Part shown: positions 1-4,875 of the stretch, piece by piece | How positions within the stretch are numbered: position 1 is the first letter of the stretch | How the letters are laid out: every line of letters starts with the position of its first letter | Source of the DNA: Neisseriaceae bacterium | Lineage (GTDB): Bacteria; Pseudomonadota; Gammaproteobacteria; Burkholderiales; Neisseriaceae | Assembly: GCA_030146285.1 (NCBI GenBank) | Contig: JASLBZ010000054.1 | Span: 1-7,785 of the forward strand | Length of the DNA stretch: 7,785 nucleotides | Direction of reading: 5' to 3' | Notes under the pieces: model-generated | What the model saw: only the letters and a program-made list of their open reading frames with translations | The model's database searches: none | What the model was told of the DNA's origin: nothing | Translations under genes and position numbers: made by a program

Positions 1-22
1 TTTATTTTATTAATTATATTGG

Positions 23-51
23 TTTCTTGTGTGTCATAAAATAGGTACAAT
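23..51 (+). promoter_or_regulatory. Possible promoter of the surE-pcm-nlpD operon
   Basis: A good -10 hexamer, TACAAT (46-51), lies 35 bases before the surE start. At 17-base spacing the -35 is only TTTCTT (23-28), which is weak. The flanking DNA is strongly AT-rich. An alternative -10, TAAAAT at 37-42, has no better -35. The window edge hides any upstream gene, so surE could also be transcribed from further upstream. Confidence 0.3.
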
Positions 52-85
52 TAAGTTAAAATTTTTGGGGTTGAAAAAGTCAATA

Positions 86-841
86 ATGAATATTCTCATT
101 GGTAACGATGATGGCTATTTTGCAGAAGGCATCAAGGTGTTGGCTGAGGTGACAGCTGAATTTGCTAATGTGCGTGTGGTCGCACCAGACCGCGATCGTA
201 CAGCGGCAAGCAATTCTTTAACCTTGGATAGACCATTGCAGATGAGCTTGGCTCAAAATGGTTTTTATTTTGTCAATGGCACACCAACAGATTGTGTGCA
301 TTTGGCATTGCATGCTTTGGATGATTTTAAACCGGATCTGTTTTTTTCGGGCATTAATCACGGTGCGAATATGGGGGACGATACCTTGTACTCGGGTACG
401 GTTGCAGCAGCAACTGAGGCGCATTTGTTGGGCATTCCAAGTGTGGCATTTTCCTTGTGTGATAAAAGCAATGAGTATTGGGAAACGGCCAGACACGTGG
501 TGTGGAAGTTTGCACAATTCTTAACCCAAAATCCGCCCAAAAGCAATATTCTGTGGAATGTCAATATTCCTCGCGTTCGTGTTGAAGATTTGCAAGGCAT
601 TAAAGTCACGCGCTTGGGACGACGCCATCATGTTCAAAGCATGACGGCCGTTCACCATCCTCGTGGACAGGAAATGTTTTGGATTGGCCCACCAGGGAAA
701 GCCATGGAAGGCGATGATGGCACCGATTTTTCGGCTTCTGAGTCTGGTTTTGTAACCATCACGCCCTTGAGTATTGATTTAACACATTATGCGCAATTGC
801 CTGCTATGGACGGTGCTTTAGAAGGTCTGTGGAATGAATAA
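86..841 (+). CDS. surE: 5'/3'-nucleotidase SurE (stationary-phase survival phosphatase)
   Basis: SurE is a cytoplasmic metal-dependent phosphatase that removes phosphate from nucleoside 5'- and 3'-monophosphates and can attack short polyphosphate. The 251-residue product has the usual family length. It begins with the metal site NDDG (Asp8, Asp9), followed by APDRDRTAASNSLT at 33-46, NGTPTDC at 64-70 and SGINHGANMGDDTLYSGTV at 88-106, whose Asn91 should be the fourth metal ligand. The ligand that is Ser39 in E. coli SurE is Thr39 here, which keeps a hydroxyl. The open frame extends upstream to an ATG at 29, but I chose the ATG at 86 because MNILIGNDDG is the normal family N-terminus and the extra 19 residues look like leader DNA. 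The last bases overlap pcm, as expected for the surE-pcm pair that deals with damaged cell components in starved cells. Confidence 0.96.
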   Translation: MNILIGNDDGYFAEGIKVLAEVTAEFANVRVVAPDRDRTAASNSLTLDRPLQMSLAQNGFYFVNGTPTDCVHLALHALDDFKPDLFFSGINHGANMGDDTLYSGTVAAATEAHLLGIPSVAFSLCDKSNEYWETARHVVWKFAQFLTQNPPKSNILWNVNIPRVRVEDLQGIKVTRLGRRHHVQSMTAVHHPRGQEMFWIGPPGKAMEGDDGTDFSASESGFVTITPLSIDLTHYAQLPAMDGALEGLWNE

Positions 842-1544
842 TGTGCTCAAGTTGCCACCAAAGCCTGCGAATTGGTCAGGTTTTGATTTGCGCCGAGAGC
901 GTATGGTCAGTGAGCTTATGGTACAAGGCATTAAAAACCAAAATGTTTTGAAAGCCATGTTGGCTGTGCCCAGACATGTTTTTGTGGAAGAGGCATTGCG
1001 TTCACGTGCTTATGATCACATGTCTTTGCCTTTGGGCATGGGGCAAACCATTTCTCAGCCTTACACAGTGGCAAAAATGACCGAGTTGTTGCAAAATGCA
1101 CAAGGGCACTTCCCAAAACGAATTCTTGAAATTGGCACAGGCTGTGGTTATCAAACCGCGGTTTTGTATTATTTAAAGGTTGCAGTGGATATTTTCTCCA
1201 TTGAGAGAATTCCTGATTTGCATGAAATGGCTAAATGCAACCTTCGTAAGGTTCAAGCCACGTCCGTGCGTTTGGTGTGTGCTGACGGCTATTTGGGATT
1301 GCCAAATCAAGGCCAGTTTGATGGAATTATTGTGACCGCAGCACCCAAAGAAGTACCGATGGACTTGTTTGAACAGTTGGCCATTGGTGGGCGGATGGTT
1401 TTGCCCATTGATGAAGGTGGGGTACAGTATTTGTGGCTAATCGAGAAAGAAGAGCACGGTTACCGTGAAACCTGTATCCAACGTGTGAATTTTGTGCCTT
1501 TGGTTCCAGAGGTGCACAGCGGTAAAATGCCATTATTGCGTTAA
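834..1544 (+). CDS. pcm: Protein-L-isoaspartate O-methyltransferase
   Basis: This cytoplasmic repair enzyme uses S-adenosylmethionine to methylate abnormal L-isoaspartyl residues in aged proteins, which starts their return to normal aspartyl bonds. The 236-residue product carries the family signatures in order: PRHVFV (46-51), GMGQTISQPYTVA (68-80), the SAM-binding motif I LEIGTGCGYQTAVL (98-111), DGYLGLP (151-157), DGIIVTAAP (163-171) and FVPLV (220-224). It is a little longer than the roughly 210 residues of the E. coli enzyme because of an N-terminal extension of about 20 residues. The ATG at 834 lies inside the end of surE (8-base overlap), which suggests translational coupling. A start further inside would remove the extension, but no better ribosome site is evident. 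Confidence 0.95.
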   Translation: MNNVLKLPPKPANWSGFDLRRERMVSELMVQGIKNQNVLKAMLAVPRHVFVEEALRSRAYDHMSLPLGMGQTISQPYTVAKMTELLQNAQGHFPKRILEIGTGCGYQTAVLYYLKVAVDIFSIERIPDLHEMAKCNLRKVQATSVRLVCADGYLGLPNQGQFDGIIVTAAPKEVPMDLFEQLAIGGRMVLPIDEGGVQYLWLIEKEEHGYRETCIQRVNFVPLVPEVHSGKMPLLR

Positions 1545-1625
1545 ATTAGTAAAATTGAATTGAATTTTATGGTTGTTAACGGTAAAGATGGGTTAATTAA
1601 AAGTTAGTGCTTTAGGTGAAGACAA

Positions 1626-2540
1626 ATGCAGAAAAAAACTTTTGTTCGTGGTGGTTTGGTGGTGTTAACAGTAGCGGTGTTGAGCGCATGTTCATCCATG
1701 CAGCAGCAGCCATCTCCAATCGAAACAGGTAACAGTGGCAGCACACCGATTTCAGGTGTGGGTGGCGATTATGTTGATAACAATCCTTATGGTACCTCTC
1801 AAATTGGTGGTACAACACCGCCGCCAACAACGACAGTAACGTATCCTGCCGCGGGCAGTACCGTTGGTGGTTATGTGGCTTCTTATGCGCCTGTGGATGT
1901 GAATGCCATGACGCATACTGTGGTTGCAGGTGATACGGTTTATAACATTACCAAGCGTTATCACATTAATCAGAATAATTTGTATGAGTGGAATGGTTTA
2001 TCGGATAACAATATTCGCATTGGCCAAGTATTGCGCGTTAAGCCTAGTGGCTACATCGCACCTGCAATGGGCAACACCAATGTGTCTGTTCAGCCACCGG
2101 TTGCGGTGACCACGACTACGCCAGTGACAACCACAACAGCAACCACAGCATCAGGAGCCACTCGTGTGGTCGATGGCATCACATGGATGCGTCCAACGGC
2201 AGGTACAGTCATCACACCATTTAATGCAACCAGTAAAGGCATTGATATTAGCGGACAAATGGGACAGGCTATTGTCGCCGTAGCTGATGGTAAAGTGGTA
2301 TACAGTGGCAGTGATCCTAGCATGAAATATTTTGGCAACCTGATTATTGTTCAGCACAACCAAAATTATTTGTCAGCGTATGCCAACAACAAAAACGTCT
2401 TGTTAAAATCGGGTGATTCAGTTAAACGAGGTCAGACCATTGCCTATATGGGTAACAGTGGTACAGACAAAGTGAAATTGCATTTTGAAATTCGCCAACA
2501 AGGCACACCGGTTGATCCGAGCAAATACCTACCGATGTAA
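1626..2540 (+). CDS. nlpD: NlpD-like LysM/degenerate-M23 lipoprotein (amidase activator)
   Basis: Proteins of this type sit in the periplasm, bind peptidoglycan and activate a cell-wall amidase (AmiC in E. coli) during division. The 304-residue product begins with a lipoprotein signal peptide ending in the lipobox LSAC (Cys22). A Gly/Thr/Pro-rich spacer is followed by a LysM domain (about 96-139, starting THTVVAGDTVYNITKRY), a Thr-rich linker (about 160-178) and a C-terminal M23 fold (about 188-303). The M23 active site is degenerate. Asp207 and His286 (LHFE) remain, but the first zinc His is Ser203, the Tyr-x-His histidine is Asn254 and the first His of the HxH motif is Lys284. It is therefore probably not a hydrolase itself. 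An AGGTGAA sequence at 1614-1620 serves the ATG. It lies 81 bases after pcm, the same order as in gammaproteobacterial surE-pcm-nlpD, but rpoS does not follow. Confidence 0.9.
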   Translation: MQKKTFVRGGLVVLTVAVLSACSSMQQQPSPIETGNSGSTPISGVGGDYVDNNPYGTSQIGGTTPPPTTTVTYPAAGSTVGGYVASYAPVDVNAMTHTVVAGDTVYNITKRYHINQNNLYEWNGLSDNNIRIGQVLRVKPSGYIAPAMGNTNVSVQPPVAVTTTTPVTTTTATTASGATRVVDGITWMRPTAGTVITPFNATSKGIDISGQMGQAIVAVADGKVVYSGSDPSMKYFGNLIIVQHNQNYLSAYANNKNVLLKSGDSVKRGQTIAYMGNSGTDKVKLHFEIRQQGTPVDPSKYLPM

Positions 2541-2553
2541 AATTGCCATCAAT

Positions 2554-2582
2554 AAAAAAAGCTGCCATTGGCAGCTTTTTTT
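2554..2582. terminator. Bidirectional Rho-independent terminator, nlpD / slyD
   Basis: A perfect inverted repeat with stem GCTGCC/GGCAGC (2561-2566 and 2570-2575) and loop ATT is flanked by seven A on the left and seven T on the right. The A and T tracts pair with each other, so the signal works on both strands. It lies 14 bases after the nlpD stop and 25 bases beyond the slyD stop, so it can end both convergent transcripts. Confidence 0.93.
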
Positions 2583-2606
2583 GTGACATCAATCTTGATT
2601 TAAGAA

Positions 2607-3086
2607 TTAATGTTGGTGGCCGTGTTCACCATGAACGTGACCATGAGCAATTTCTTCTTCAGTGGCATCACGCACTTCAGTGATGGTTGCTTTGAAGCGA
2701 ATTTTCATACCAGCCAATGGGTGGTTGCCATCAACAACAGCTTTGCCATCTGCAACATCAGTTACACGGTAAACCATTGTTTCGCCAGATTCTGGATCTT
2801 CTGCTTCAAACATCATGCCAGCTTCAACCTCAACAGGGAAAACGCTGCAATCTTCAATGCGAACCAATTCAGGGTCTTGTTCACCGAAAGCATCATCAGG
2901 AGACATGGTTACTTCAACAACATCACCAACATTTTTCTCATGCAACGCTTCTTCAACCAATGGGAAAATACCATCGTAACCACCGTGTAAATACACGATA
3001 GGGTTGGTGCTTTGATCGATTAATTGGTTATCTGCATCATACATTTCATACTGTAGGCTTACAGCGCTGTTTTTTTGAATTGACAT
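2607..3086 (-). CDS. slyD: FKBP-type peptidyl-prolyl cis-trans isomerase, SlyD-like
   Basis: SlyD proteins are cytoplasmic proline isomerases and chaperones that also bind nickel and other metals through a C-terminal tail. The 159-residue product has an N-terminal FKBP half (about 1-70), including VYLHGGYDGIFPLVEEAL, then the inserted chaperone-type flap (about 70-125, starting AFGEQDPELV), then the closing FKBP strand with VDGNHPLAG (118-126). The tail from 148 holds six His in twelve residues (HGHVHGEHGHQH) and resembles a metal-binding tail, although it lacks the cysteines of the E. coli protein. The frame extends 27 codons upstream to 3167, but I chose the ATG at 3086: MSIQKNSAVSLQYEM is a normal family start and an AAAGAGA ribosome site precedes it. 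It is a single-gene unit, convergent with nlpD. Confidence 0.93.
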   Translation of the reverse strand: MSIQKNSAVSLQYEMYDADNQLIDQSTNPIVYLHGGYDGIFPLVEEALHEKNVGDVVEVTMSPDDAFGEQDPELVRIEDCSVFPVEVEAGMMFEAEDPESGETMVYRVTDVADGKAVVDGNHPLAGMKIRFKATITEVRDATEEEIAHGHVHGEHGHQH

Positions 3087-3153
3087 AGGTGTCTCTTTAT
3101 CTAAAAAAGGGAGAAAATTGAATGGGTAATAAACACCAACAAACAACAGCTTT

Positions 3154-3168
3154 AATGGTAACACCATT
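3154..3168. repeat. Small perfect dyad upstream of slyD
   Basis: AATGGT-AAC-ACCATT is a perfect 6-bp inverted repeat around a 3-base centre, 68 bases upstream of the slyD start. It could be an operator or a short hairpin in the slyD leader. Nothing in the sequence identifies a binding protein, and a 6-bp dyad can also arise by chance. Confidence 0.3.
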
Positions 3169-3413
3169 CACTTATTTGTGCTTTGCCCAAAAGAAAAAGT
3201 CATTGTAATCGCGAGGAAAATAATCTGTACCGAGCGGTTTTTTTGGGCGCCTAAGTTGATGAAATGCTTGTACGTATGTTGTTTTTGGTTTTTGTGGTCA
3301 GCTTTATTTGTAAAGATAAAAATAGATTGTTAACTTTTGTTGTGATTAAACGACAATGGCTGCTGTGTAAATTTATATTAAAAAGGCAAAAATACAGGGT
3401 GCTTGTCATAAGG

Positions 3414-3442
3414 TTGACACATTTAGTAATATGTTTTATAAC
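3414..3442 (+). promoter_or_regulatory. Near-consensus sigma-70 promoter
   Basis: TTGACA (3414-3419), a 17-base spacer and TATAAC (3437-3442) match the sigma-70 consensus at 11 of 12 positions with ideal spacing. Transcription would start near 3449 and run toward the lipoprotein gene, giving a leader of roughly 230 bases. No terminator is visible before 3682, so a separate small RNA ending before the gene is not supported by a classic hairpin and T-run. Confidence 0.65.
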
Positions 3443-3559
3443 ATTTTTTGCTGTTTTAGATGGTAATTATGTTAAATAACTAGGATCGCAATCATTTTAT
3501 AAGATGGAGTGAGTCCTTGATGATTGTAAAATTGTCATGAATCTTGCTCGTTCGCTTCG

Positions 3560-3588
3560 TTGCAATGCGGTAATAGTTGGTGCATAAT
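3560..3588 (+). promoter_or_regulatory. Second candidate promoter for the lipoprotein gene
   Basis: TTGCAA (3560-3565), 17 bases and CATAAT (3583-3588) match the sigma-70 consensus at 9 of 12 positions. It would give a leader of about 87 bases. It is weaker than the promoter at 3414-3442, and a third TTGACA at 3600-3605 has only a poor -10. Which of these is used cannot be told from sequence. Confidence 0.3.
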
Positions 3589-3681
3589 GCTATCAAATTT
3601 TGACACACATAATCGACTTAAAAAAATAAGCGGATGGGTGTTTCGTTTGTTCCTAACTAAAAAAGTATTGAAGGTATTATC

Positions 3682-3903
3682 ATGAAAAAATCACTATTGG
3701 CTGCTGCTCTAATGTCTTTATTTTTAGCTGCATGTGGCGGCGACAAAGCTGCTGAAGCTCCTGCTTCTGAAGCTGCTTCTGATGTTGTTGCATCTGAAGT
3801 TGTTGCATCTGAAGTTGCGTCTGAAGTTGCTGCTCCTGCTGAAGTTGCTTCTGAAGAAGCTACTGCATCTGAAGAAGTTGCATCTGAAGAAGCTTCTAAA
3901 TAA
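3682..3903 (+). CDS. Small Ala/Ser/Glu/Val-repeat lipoprotein, function unknown
   Basis: The 73-residue product starts with a clear lipoprotein signal peptide (MKKSLLAAALMSLFLAAC), with lipobox LAAC and lipidated Cys18. The mature part of 56 residues starts CGGDKAAEAP and then consists almost wholly of VASE, VVASE, EVASE and EATASE units. It is acidic, contains only two lysines and no aromatic residue, and has no recognisable domain. Gly at +2 does not signal inner-membrane retention in the E. coli rule, so outer-membrane placement is plausible but inferred. GAAGG at 3670-3674 is a good ribosome site. The gene stands alone between strong promoter candidates and a strong terminator, which suggests substantial independent expression. 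I do not know its function; a flexible envelope-anchored spacer or surface protein is a guess. Confidence 0.85.
   Translation: MKKSLLAAALMSLFLAACGGDKAAEAPASEAASDVVASEVVASEVASEVAAPAEVASEEATASEEVASEEASK
3763..3897 (+). repeat. In-frame tandem repeat encoding ASE units
   Basis: Units built from GTTGCATCTGAA and close variants recur through the mature lipoprotein. Two 15-base copies of GTTGTTGCATCTGAA are identical and adjacent (3784-3798 and 3799-3813), and shorter 12-base variants follow. All units are multiples of three, so gain or loss of copies would change protein length without a frameshift. The same periodicity keeps other frames open on both strands; those frames are not genes. Confidence 0.8.
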
Positions 3904-3916
3904 TTTAGAAGTCTCT

Positions 3917-3959
3917 CAGACATAAAAAAGCCACCTTTATGGTGGTTTTTTTATGTCTG
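3917..3959. terminator. Bidirectional terminator, lipoprotein gene / iclR
   Basis: A 19-bp hairpin has a CCACC/GGTGG core (3931-3935 and 3941-3945) around loop TTTAT. It extends through one G-T pair, paired A/T tracts and an outer CAGACAT/ATGTCTG arm. It starts 14 bases after the lipoprotein stop and ends 15 bases before the stop of the convergent iclR-type gene. The A and T tracts on the two sides make it suitable for both directions. Confidence 0.92.
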
Positions 3960-3973
3960 TTTGTTTTGTGTGC

Positions 3974-4771
3974 TTACAATTCTGAAATGGTGTTGGTTAA
4001 ACGTCTTAGTTTGGGTGTGATTTCAGAAACAAAGTCCTGAATGTCCCAACTGCTGGCTGGAGCACTGGCATTGATTGAAAAAGCATAAGACTGGGTTGCT
4101 GAATCGTATACCGGCATGGCAATGGCCAGAATGTCAGCCGAAAACTCTCTGTCTGAAATCGTGAGCTTGTTCTTGTGGTAGTGTGCAGCATGCTCGGTCA
4201 GTGTTTTTAAGGCAGCCTCAGTTGATGCGCTATCATGCAGTGTGTTAGCGATGTGTTGTTGAATCATGAGTTGTGTATTGTGATCTTGGGCGCTGTAATA
4301 AGCACGGCCAATGGCTGTTTCTGCAATGGGAACAGTGGAACCAACTTGCAGCTGTACGGCCAATTTGGCTGGGCTGCGAATGCTCTCAATATAAAGCATT
4401 TCACCGGCTTCTTCGACTGCAAGGCTAACTGAAACGTGGTTTTCTTCAGCAAAGCGAACCATATAAGGCTTGGCAACGCGGGCAATGTCATATCGAGCCC
4501 AAGCAGCCGAGCTTAATTCTAAGGCCGCTTTGCCCAAATAATAGCCTTGATCATCTTGGCGTAAGAAATTCAATTGCAATAAAGTATAAATCAAACGAGA
4601 AACAGTGGCTTTGGGTAAGCCTGTTTTTTCACAGATAGTGTTGTGCGTTAAAGCATGTTTACTGTCTTTGAATACGCTTAATAAGCTTAATCCACGAGCC
4701 AAAGCGGTAATGAATTGTCTGTCATTATTCACTTCAGCAGATTTTATTTTCTCTAATAGTCTGTTTAACAC
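3974..4771 (-). CDS. IclR-family transcriptional regulator, probable regulator of the glutarate cluster
   Basis: IclR proteins bind DNA through an N-terminal winged helix-turn-helix and sense a small molecule with a GAF-like C-terminal domain. In this 265-residue product the DNA-binding part is about 20-85 (ARGLSLLSVF, then TICEKTGLPKATVSRLIYTL as the helix-turn-helix, then a wing ending GYYLG). The effector domain spans about 95-262, with typical pieces such as RVAKPYMVRFAEE, GSTVPIAETAIGRAYYSA and IAMPVYD. Translation starts with GTG at 4771, supported by a GGAAGG ribosome site (minus strand of 4780-4785) 8 bases away; no later Met fits the domain. It is divergent from gcdH across 104 bases that contain an IclR-like operator, so it most likely controls gcdH and perhaps itself. 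The effector, perhaps glutarate or a CoA ester, and whether it activates or represses are unknown. Confidence 0.92.
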   Translation of the reverse strand: MLNRLLEKIKSAEVNNDRQFITALARGLSLLSVFKDSKHALTHNTICEKTGLPKATVSRLIYTLLQLNFLRQDDQGYYLGKAALELSSAAWARYDIARVAKPYMVRFAEENHVSVSLAVEEAGEMLYIESIRSPAKLAVQLQVGSTVPIAETAIGRAYYSAQDHNTQLMIQQHIANTLHDSASTEAALKTLTEHAAHYHKNKLTISDREFSADILAIAMPVYDSATQSYAFSINASAPASSWDIQDFVSEITPKLRRLTNTISEL

Positions 4772-4779
4772 TTTACAAA

Positions 4780-4785
4780 CCTTCC
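4780..4785 (-). promoter_or_regulatory. Ribosome binding site fixing the GTG start of iclR
   Basis: On the minus strand this reads GGAAGG, 8 bases before the GTG. It supports the GTG start for a frame that has no nearby ATG. Confidence 0.7.
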
Positions 4786-4801
4786 AATATTGATTAAATT
4801 A

Positions 4802-4842
4802 TTTCGCATTGTAGAACAAAACTTCGCAATGCGAAACAAAAT
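4802..4842. promoter_or_regulatory. Two-unit IclR-type operator between iclR and gcdH
   Basis: TTCGCA-A-TGCGAA (4823-4835) is a perfect 6-bp dyad about a single central base, the form of many IclR-family operators. Exactly 20 bases upstream, TTCGCATTGTAGAACAAAAC (4803-4822) repeats the unit TTCGCAATGCGAAACAAAAT (4823-4842) at 15 of 20 positions. In addition TTTCGCATTG (4802-4811) is a perfect inverted copy of CAATGCGAAA (4827-4836). The 20-base period places both units on nearly the same helix face. Binding by the adjacent IclR protein is inferred from position and shape. Confidence 0.7.
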
Positions 4843-4847
4843 AAAAT
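4842..4847 (+). promoter_or_regulatory. Probable -10 element of gcdH promoter
   Basis: TAAAAT matches the -10 consensus at five of six positions and would start transcription near 4853, shortly before the AAGGAAA ribosome site (4863-4869). The expected -35 (AAACTT, 4819-4824) is very poor and overlaps the proposed IclR operator. This suits a promoter that needs, or is blocked by, a regulator at -35. Confidence 0.4.
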
Positions 4848-4875
4848 CATTGATGGTTTATAAAGGAAATGAAAT

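Larger units (their letters stand above)
3087..3681. other. Long AT-rich intergenic region between slyD and the lipoprotein gene
   Basis: I see no convincing gene in these roughly 600 bases. A 71-codon open frame (3264-3479, +) has no ribosome site, has odd hydrophobic composition and is crossed by a strong promoter, so I do not call it. The stretch holds a dyad upstream of slyD (3154-3168), a widely spaced inverted repeat GCCCAAAA (3185-3192) / TTTTGGGC (3241-3248), and two candidate promoters facing the lipoprotein gene. No tRNA, rRNA or clear terminator is present. Confidence 0.7.

Noticed and set aside
29..85. Upstream extension of surE to the ATG at 29
   Set aside because: SurE proteins start close to the NDDG motif. 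The added 19 residues match no family feature and would overlap the likely promoter.
1551..1568. AT-only inverted repeat between pcm and nlpD
   Set aside because: The six-base AT stem has no GC core and no T-run, so it is unlikely to be a terminator. The genes are probably co-transcribed.
3229..3243. ACCGAGCGGT followed by T-run resembling a terminator
   Set aside because: The stem would be only two to four base pairs with a tiny loop, and no gene ends upstream on that strand.
3264..3479. 71-codon open frame on the + strand in the intergenic region
   Set aside because: No ribosome site, composition dominated by Leu/Val/Phe/Lys typical of AT-rich noncoding DNA, and a near-consensus promoter lies within it.
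3562..3569. GCAATGCG shared with the IclR operator, upstream of the lipoprotein gene
   Set aside because: Only the 8-base core matches and the dyad is not completed, so it is probably chance.
3657..3923. 88-codon antisense frame over the lipoprotein gene
   Set aside because: It is kept open by the three-base periodicity of the repeat. It has no signal peptide or domain, and its start lies in the lipoprotein terminator region.
4209..4220. Possible Neisseriaceae DNA uptake sequence (AGGCAGCCT-like); also AGGCTGCCTTG at about 5799 and 6694
   Set aside because: All three miss the TGAA end of the known dialects and lie in coding sequence where codons for Ala and Gln explain them. No full match was seen in the window.
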